DNA of 62,000 bases from Liolophura sinensis (lineage: Eukaryota > Mollusca > Polyplacophora > Chitonida > Chitonidae): assembly GCF_032854445.1 (NCBI RefSeq), contig NC_088298.1:16263976-16325975 (forward strand). Reading direction: 5' to 3'. The notes below the pieces were generated by a model that saw only the letters and a program-made list of their open reading frames with translations, ran no database searches and was not told the origin of the DNA. The number at the start of each line of letters is the position of its first letter. Within the stretch, counting starts at the first letter, position 1. Shown here in pieces: positions 58,262 to 62,000 of the stretch. Both the position numbers and the translations under genes were made by a program.

Positions 58262-59460
58262 AAAGCAACTCTAGTCAATGTCAGCAGCAACAACATTAAC
58301 AGAATGCACAGCAGTGTTGTCAGTGTCATTTCTGTTTACATAGGGTTTCAACATGTTAATGTGACATAACTGACTTGAACTGCGTGTTTTAACAACATAG
58401 TTAAGCTCACTCAGCTTTTTGTCAACAACATATGGACCAAAATGTCTGACATCAAAGCATTTACCAGGTACAGGTAACAATTTTAAACTTTCTGACCAGG
58501 TTGAAATGACCGAACAACAGATTTCCCATCATATCTACGTTTCATATCCTCCTGAGTACATTCAAGATTGGCTTTTGCCAATTCACATGCTCTGACAAGT
58601 TTAGCACGAAAATCAGATACATACTCCAAAAGATTTACATTACTTGTGTCATCACTGAGAAACTGTTCCTTGTAAATTAACAATGGTTCTATAACAGTAT
58701 GTCCAAATACGAAATCAAATGGACTGAAACCCAATGATTCTTGTACTGAGTCTCGAACAGCAAACATAAGAAATGGAATATCTTCATCCCAGTCTTTCTC
58801 TGTGTCCTTACAATAAGTCTTAATCATGTTCTTTAATGTTTGGTGAAATCTTTCAATTCCACCTTGACTTTCTGGGTGGTAGGCAGAAGACTTGTATTGT
58901 TTAAGGTCTAACTGTTACATAACGTGTTGAAAAATACCAGACATAAAGTTTGAACTTTGATCAGACTGTATGGATTTGGGTAAACCGAACAGAGTAAAAA
59001 AACTTTGTTAAAGCTTTGACAACAGACTTGGTGTTCATATTCCTTAAAGCAACAGCCTCGGGAAATCTGGTTGCTGTACACATAACAGTTAACACATACT
59101 GATTCCCAGACTTCGTCTTAGGTAGAGGGCCTACACAATCAATCAATATTCTGCTGAATGGCTCTTGAAAAGCTGGTACAGGCTCTAATGGTGCCTTAGG
59201 AATGGTCTGATTAGGCTTACCCACTACCTGGCATGTATGATATGATTTACAAAACTGGGTTACATCTCCCTTTAATCCTGGCCAAAAGAAGTGGTTCAGT
59301 ATCCTGTAGTAGGTCTTGTTAACACCCAAGTGACCAGCTAATGGCATTTCATGTGCCATAACGTAAAATTTCAGTTCGGTATGCCTTAGGTACAACAATC
59401 TAATGTTTAACAGCCAAGTCATCATCAACAGATACATCATTTGATCTCCATTTACGCATA
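58262..59460 (-). pseudogene. Integrase remnant of the retrotransposon
   Basis: In order on the minus strand: an H2C2 zinc region (AGHLGVNKTYY), the catalytic core with Asp in LIDCVGPLP (about 59,142), Asp in QSDQSSNF (about 58,958) and Glu in GGIERFHQ (about 58,850), giving a D-35-E spacing. The C-terminal domain (GPYVVDKKLS, HINMLKPY) ends near 58,280. Breaks: one zinc Cys is Tyr (KSYHTCQ), a frameshift sits at the A7 run at 58,995-59,001, and a stop lies near 58,917. It is followed, not preceded, by RT. Confidence 0.85.
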
Positions 59461-59529
59461 AGAAGACTACCAGACTTGACATAATAACACACAGGTTCAG
59501 ATGAAATAACACAATCATCGAGAGCTCTG

Positions 59530-60150
59530 TCAAACAAACATGAAATTTCTGGGTCTTTTATGATGTTCAGTTACAAGCTGAGGTTTAGAAACATGTGATA
59601 TGTCACTAGCTATACAATGGTCTGATTCATCATTATCAATACAGTCGCCTTGAGTAAACATTTGTGTGAGAAATGTATCTTGTAAGTCCGTTACTATGTT
59701 TTTGCCGTCATCAGAAAGTTTGTTTGACATAGCCCTCCTTACAGCACAAGAGGGATACAAATCTGGAATATCTTTCTCAACAGGAACAACAGTTTGATTT
59801 AAACAAGGTTTATCAGTCACAATAGGATTAACCATTACTTTGTCACCAGCATTATCATTACCAAGTAGTAGATGAAATCCTTTAAAAGGCAAAGTAGGCC
59901 TAATGCCGACAGTAACTGGACCCGAAATAATATCTGATGACAAGTAAGCTTTGTGAAGAGGCACAGATTTAAAGTCCGCAGAGTTTACGCCTCTAATTAA
60001 TACATTTGATCCAAAATATGACTCATCAGAAAATGACAAAACATCTTGTAACAATAAAGACTGAGAAGCTCCAGTATCTCTTAATACCCTGATCTTTGTA
60101 TCACAAGACATGTCACTTTTAAGTGAGACTTTACCGTCACAAATACATGG
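59530..60150 (-). pseudogene. Retropepsin-type protease region of the retrotransposon
   Basis: A 193-codon minus-strand frame begins near the motif RVLRDTGASQS, the aspartic protease active site (D-T-G), with LLLGND further on as in retroviral-like proteases. The frame is displaced from the preceding gag frame by an indel near 60,135, and its end shifts again before the integrase near 59,530. Confidence 0.8.
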
Positions 60151-60290
60151 CTCGAAAACTCATAACATTATCCTGTGAATTTTGTGTACAATCTACTGGT
60201 GGATTCTTAACATAATCAAATGCATCAACATTGTTCACTATATCAGACTTTTTAGCAGTAGCACACAAACCAGTAGGCTTGGAGCCACCC

Positions 60291-61537
60291 TACTGTTCTT
60301 GCCTTCTCTTTAAAGCATAACAATTTGACATAACATGGCCTGGCTTCCTACAAAAATTACATATAACCCTACTAAACTGTCTATCAGTAAATGTATGGTC
60401 AGACCTTCGTTGAGTAGTGTTCGAATTAACAGGGCTTCCTTGCTCACCTGATTTGTCACAATTTTGAGTCTGTTTCGGTGGGCCTGAATTTGAGTTAAAT
60501 GAATTGCTGGAAAAGGGTTGAGGATTTCTAAATGTAGACGGCTTTTTCTGAAAGGAGACTTTAAGTGTAAATGTGTAAGCATCGGCTATAGTGACTGCTG
60601 CTCCTAATGTATCAGCCTCTTTATACTCAATGAAAGTTCTGACATCATCATTAATACACCTTTTAAAGTCTTCAATCAGAATGATCTGTTTTAACTTCTC
60701 ATAATCTTTACCTACACTTTAACACCACAACTCAATTGTTCCTTCTGGCTAACAAATTCAATTTAAGTCTGATCTCTTTTCTTAAAATTTCTAAATTTCT
60801 GCCGATAGGCCTCTGGCACAAGCTCATATCTTTTTAAGATAACATCTTTCACAAAATCATAATCTGCAGCCTGTTCTGTTGATAACTCTGTGTATATATC
60901 CATAGCTTTGCCAGTTAACACGCTCTGTAAAAGGGTAGTCCAAAAGTTTTTAGGCCACTCTAAATTTTGAGCAATCTTCTCAAACTGTAGAAAACATTTA
61001 TCTACATTTATCAGTCTTACGAAATTGAGGCGCCAATCTTATGTTTCTAGCGACGTCAAATTTTGGAGGCATATCAGAAAAACTTAAGCCAGACCTATCT
61101 CCTTCTAGTTTCCTAACTTCAATTTCTCTCTGAAGTCTCAATTTCTCCAATTCGAACACTCTTTCATTTTCCCTTTCTTTAAACAACCTTTTATATTCCC
61201 TTTCTTTAAACAATCTTTCATTTTCATTTGCCTTAAACAATATTTCTTTTTTTAAAAACAATCTTTTTTTTTCATTTTCTTTCAGTTCTAATTCCTTCAG
61301 TCTCATTTCAGAGGAATCATCGCCCTCAGGCCTGTACGCATCTAATGCGCTTTCATTAAACCCCCGTAATTCTACCTAACATTTAGCAATACTAAGCTGC
61401 ATATCTGTCTTGCGTAAGGATCTTTTGATATTAAGATGCAGGTACTTGCTTAAAACATACAAATCACTCTTATTTAACACATCAAAAATATCCTGATCTG
61501 GCGCTTCGATAAACTCGTAGGGCTTAAAATCCGACAT
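60291..61537 (-). pseudogene. Gag remnant with SCAN-like region and zinc knuckle
   Basis: Starts at ATG 61,537-61,535 (MSDFKPYEF). The first part has a charged coiled coil (61,150-61,310; repeats such as ERLFKEREYKRLFKE). The central part at 60,620-60,990 resembles a SCAN-type capsid helix bundle (PEAYRQKFRNFKKRDQT). A zinc knuckle CNFCRKPGHVMSNC (C-x2-C-x4-H-x4-C) lies at 60,320-60,361. It is broken by stops near 61,378 and 60,768, a frame change near 61,000 and another near 60,720. The last frame ends with TAG at 60,291 but continues open beyond it. Confidence 0.8.
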
Positions 61538-61635
61538 GATGAATAAAATCTGCTGGCAAAATTTACTACAAAGTCAAAGACTAGAAAAATGACACAACTT
61601 ACACAAAATCCTTTCAATTCCAGTTCAAATTCAAT

Positions 61636-61652
61636 ACCCGGACAAGCCCCCA
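61636..61652 (-). other. Primer-binding site, probably for tRNA-Pro
   Basis: Minus strand TGGGGGCTTGTCCGGGT starts four bases after the LTR's terminal CA. It matches the complement of the 3' end of a proline tRNA (TGG plus GGGCTCGTCCGGG) with one C-to-T difference. Confidence 0.7.
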
Positions 61653-61655
61653 ATT

Positions 61656-62000
61656 TGACCCAAACTGTCTGTATTATAAAGAAATGGCTTGTTCGAAATA
61701 TATGACAGTTTAGCAGCACCAAAAAGTAACCAAAACCAGCAGATTTTATTTTTCAACGATTTATTAGGTTTAACAAGAACAGATAACAAAACTTATACAA
61801 ATACTAAAGTACTTAAGTTTAACAAGAAAGGATAGCAGTATCCATTCAATATGGATGTCCAAACGGACGCATATACTCCACAATGCTTAAAATGCACAGA
61901 GGCAAATTCACAACAGGGAAAATCCACAGTATAACTGAGTGTATGACGAAATATACACAAAATTCCACAGACAGGGTCCGTGTACTAATAAGCACTGTGT
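61656..62000 (-). repeat. Partial 5' LTR, continuing past the window
   Basis: Minus-strand sequence ending GGGTCA just before the primer-binding site. It contains AATAAA-type signals (complement of TTTATT near 61,745 and 61,760). The U3 end lies beyond position 62,000, so LTR length and terminal TG cannot be checked. Confidence 0.65.

Larger units (their letters stand above)
57440..62000 (-). mobile_element. Decayed Gmr1-like Ty3/Gypsy LTR retrotransposon, 3'-truncated
   Basis: Read on the minus strand: LTR part (from beyond the window to 61,656), primer-binding site, gag with a SCAN-like region and one zinc knuckle, aspartic protease, integrase, then reverse transcriptase. The RT is cut off at 57,440. 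Integrase before RT is the reverse of ordinary Gypsy order and is known for the Gmr1-like clade. RNase H and the 3' LTR are absent. Several frameshifts, stops and active-site changes show it is dead. Confidence 0.85.

Overview
The window looks like a repeat-rich invertebrate genome, most likely a mollusc and probably a bivalve. The base composition is AT-rich, there is no dense coding, and introns and simple repeats are present. One tRNA-derived SINE family occurs about twenty times. Its head carries box A and box B, its body has a conserved block around 'GGTTTCCTCCCACCAT', and its tail runs 'GAGTACGGCGTAAAACACCAATCAAATAAATAAA'-like into AAATA repeats. The block resembles the Nin-DC-type domain of molluscan SINEs. 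The taxonomic call rests on this resemblance and is an inference.

Layout. The window is built from two old segmental duplications. Unit A (1-10,923) reappears inverted as A' (27,560-38,791). Unit B (11,011-19,734) reappears in direct orientation as B' (46,583-57,439). Between them lie single-copy stretches C (19,735-27,559) and D (38,792-46,582), which hold mainly SINEs, microsatellites and other dispersed repeats. From 57,440 to the window end, on the minus strand, lies a decayed Ty3/Gypsy-type LTR retrotransposon with the domain order gag-protease-integrase-reverse transcriptase. That order is typical of Gmr1-like elements and unlike most Gypsy elements.

Genes. The best-supported host gene is present once in B and once in B', on the minus strand. 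A short TATA-led exon encodes a signal peptide (MYCLSVLLMAVALVSAW). It is joined in phase by an intron of about 280 bp to one long exon made of a 27-bp minisatellite. In the sense frame this exon encodes a proline-rich repeat (RPPPPRDGS) interrupted by a module RDNEAPELFRRNSPPPP. The predicted proteins have 474 aa (copy 1) and 339 aa (copy 2), so the paralogues differ in repeat number. The long exon has no ATG in the sense frame, so a start-codon ORF scan reports only wrong frames. A second candidate secreted-protein gene, with two in-phase exons, is intact in B' and broken three ways in B. A few other ORFs are listed with low confidence.

History readable from the sequence. A SINE at the inner edge of A' keeps both 9-bp target-site duplicates, while in A it lacks the outer one. 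This suggests that A is the derived arm with its breakpoint at the SINE 5' end. Two later 5'-truncated SINEs have clean empty sites in the opposite copy. B' ends exactly where the truncated retrotransposon begins. All alignments were made by eye, and no percent identities were computed.
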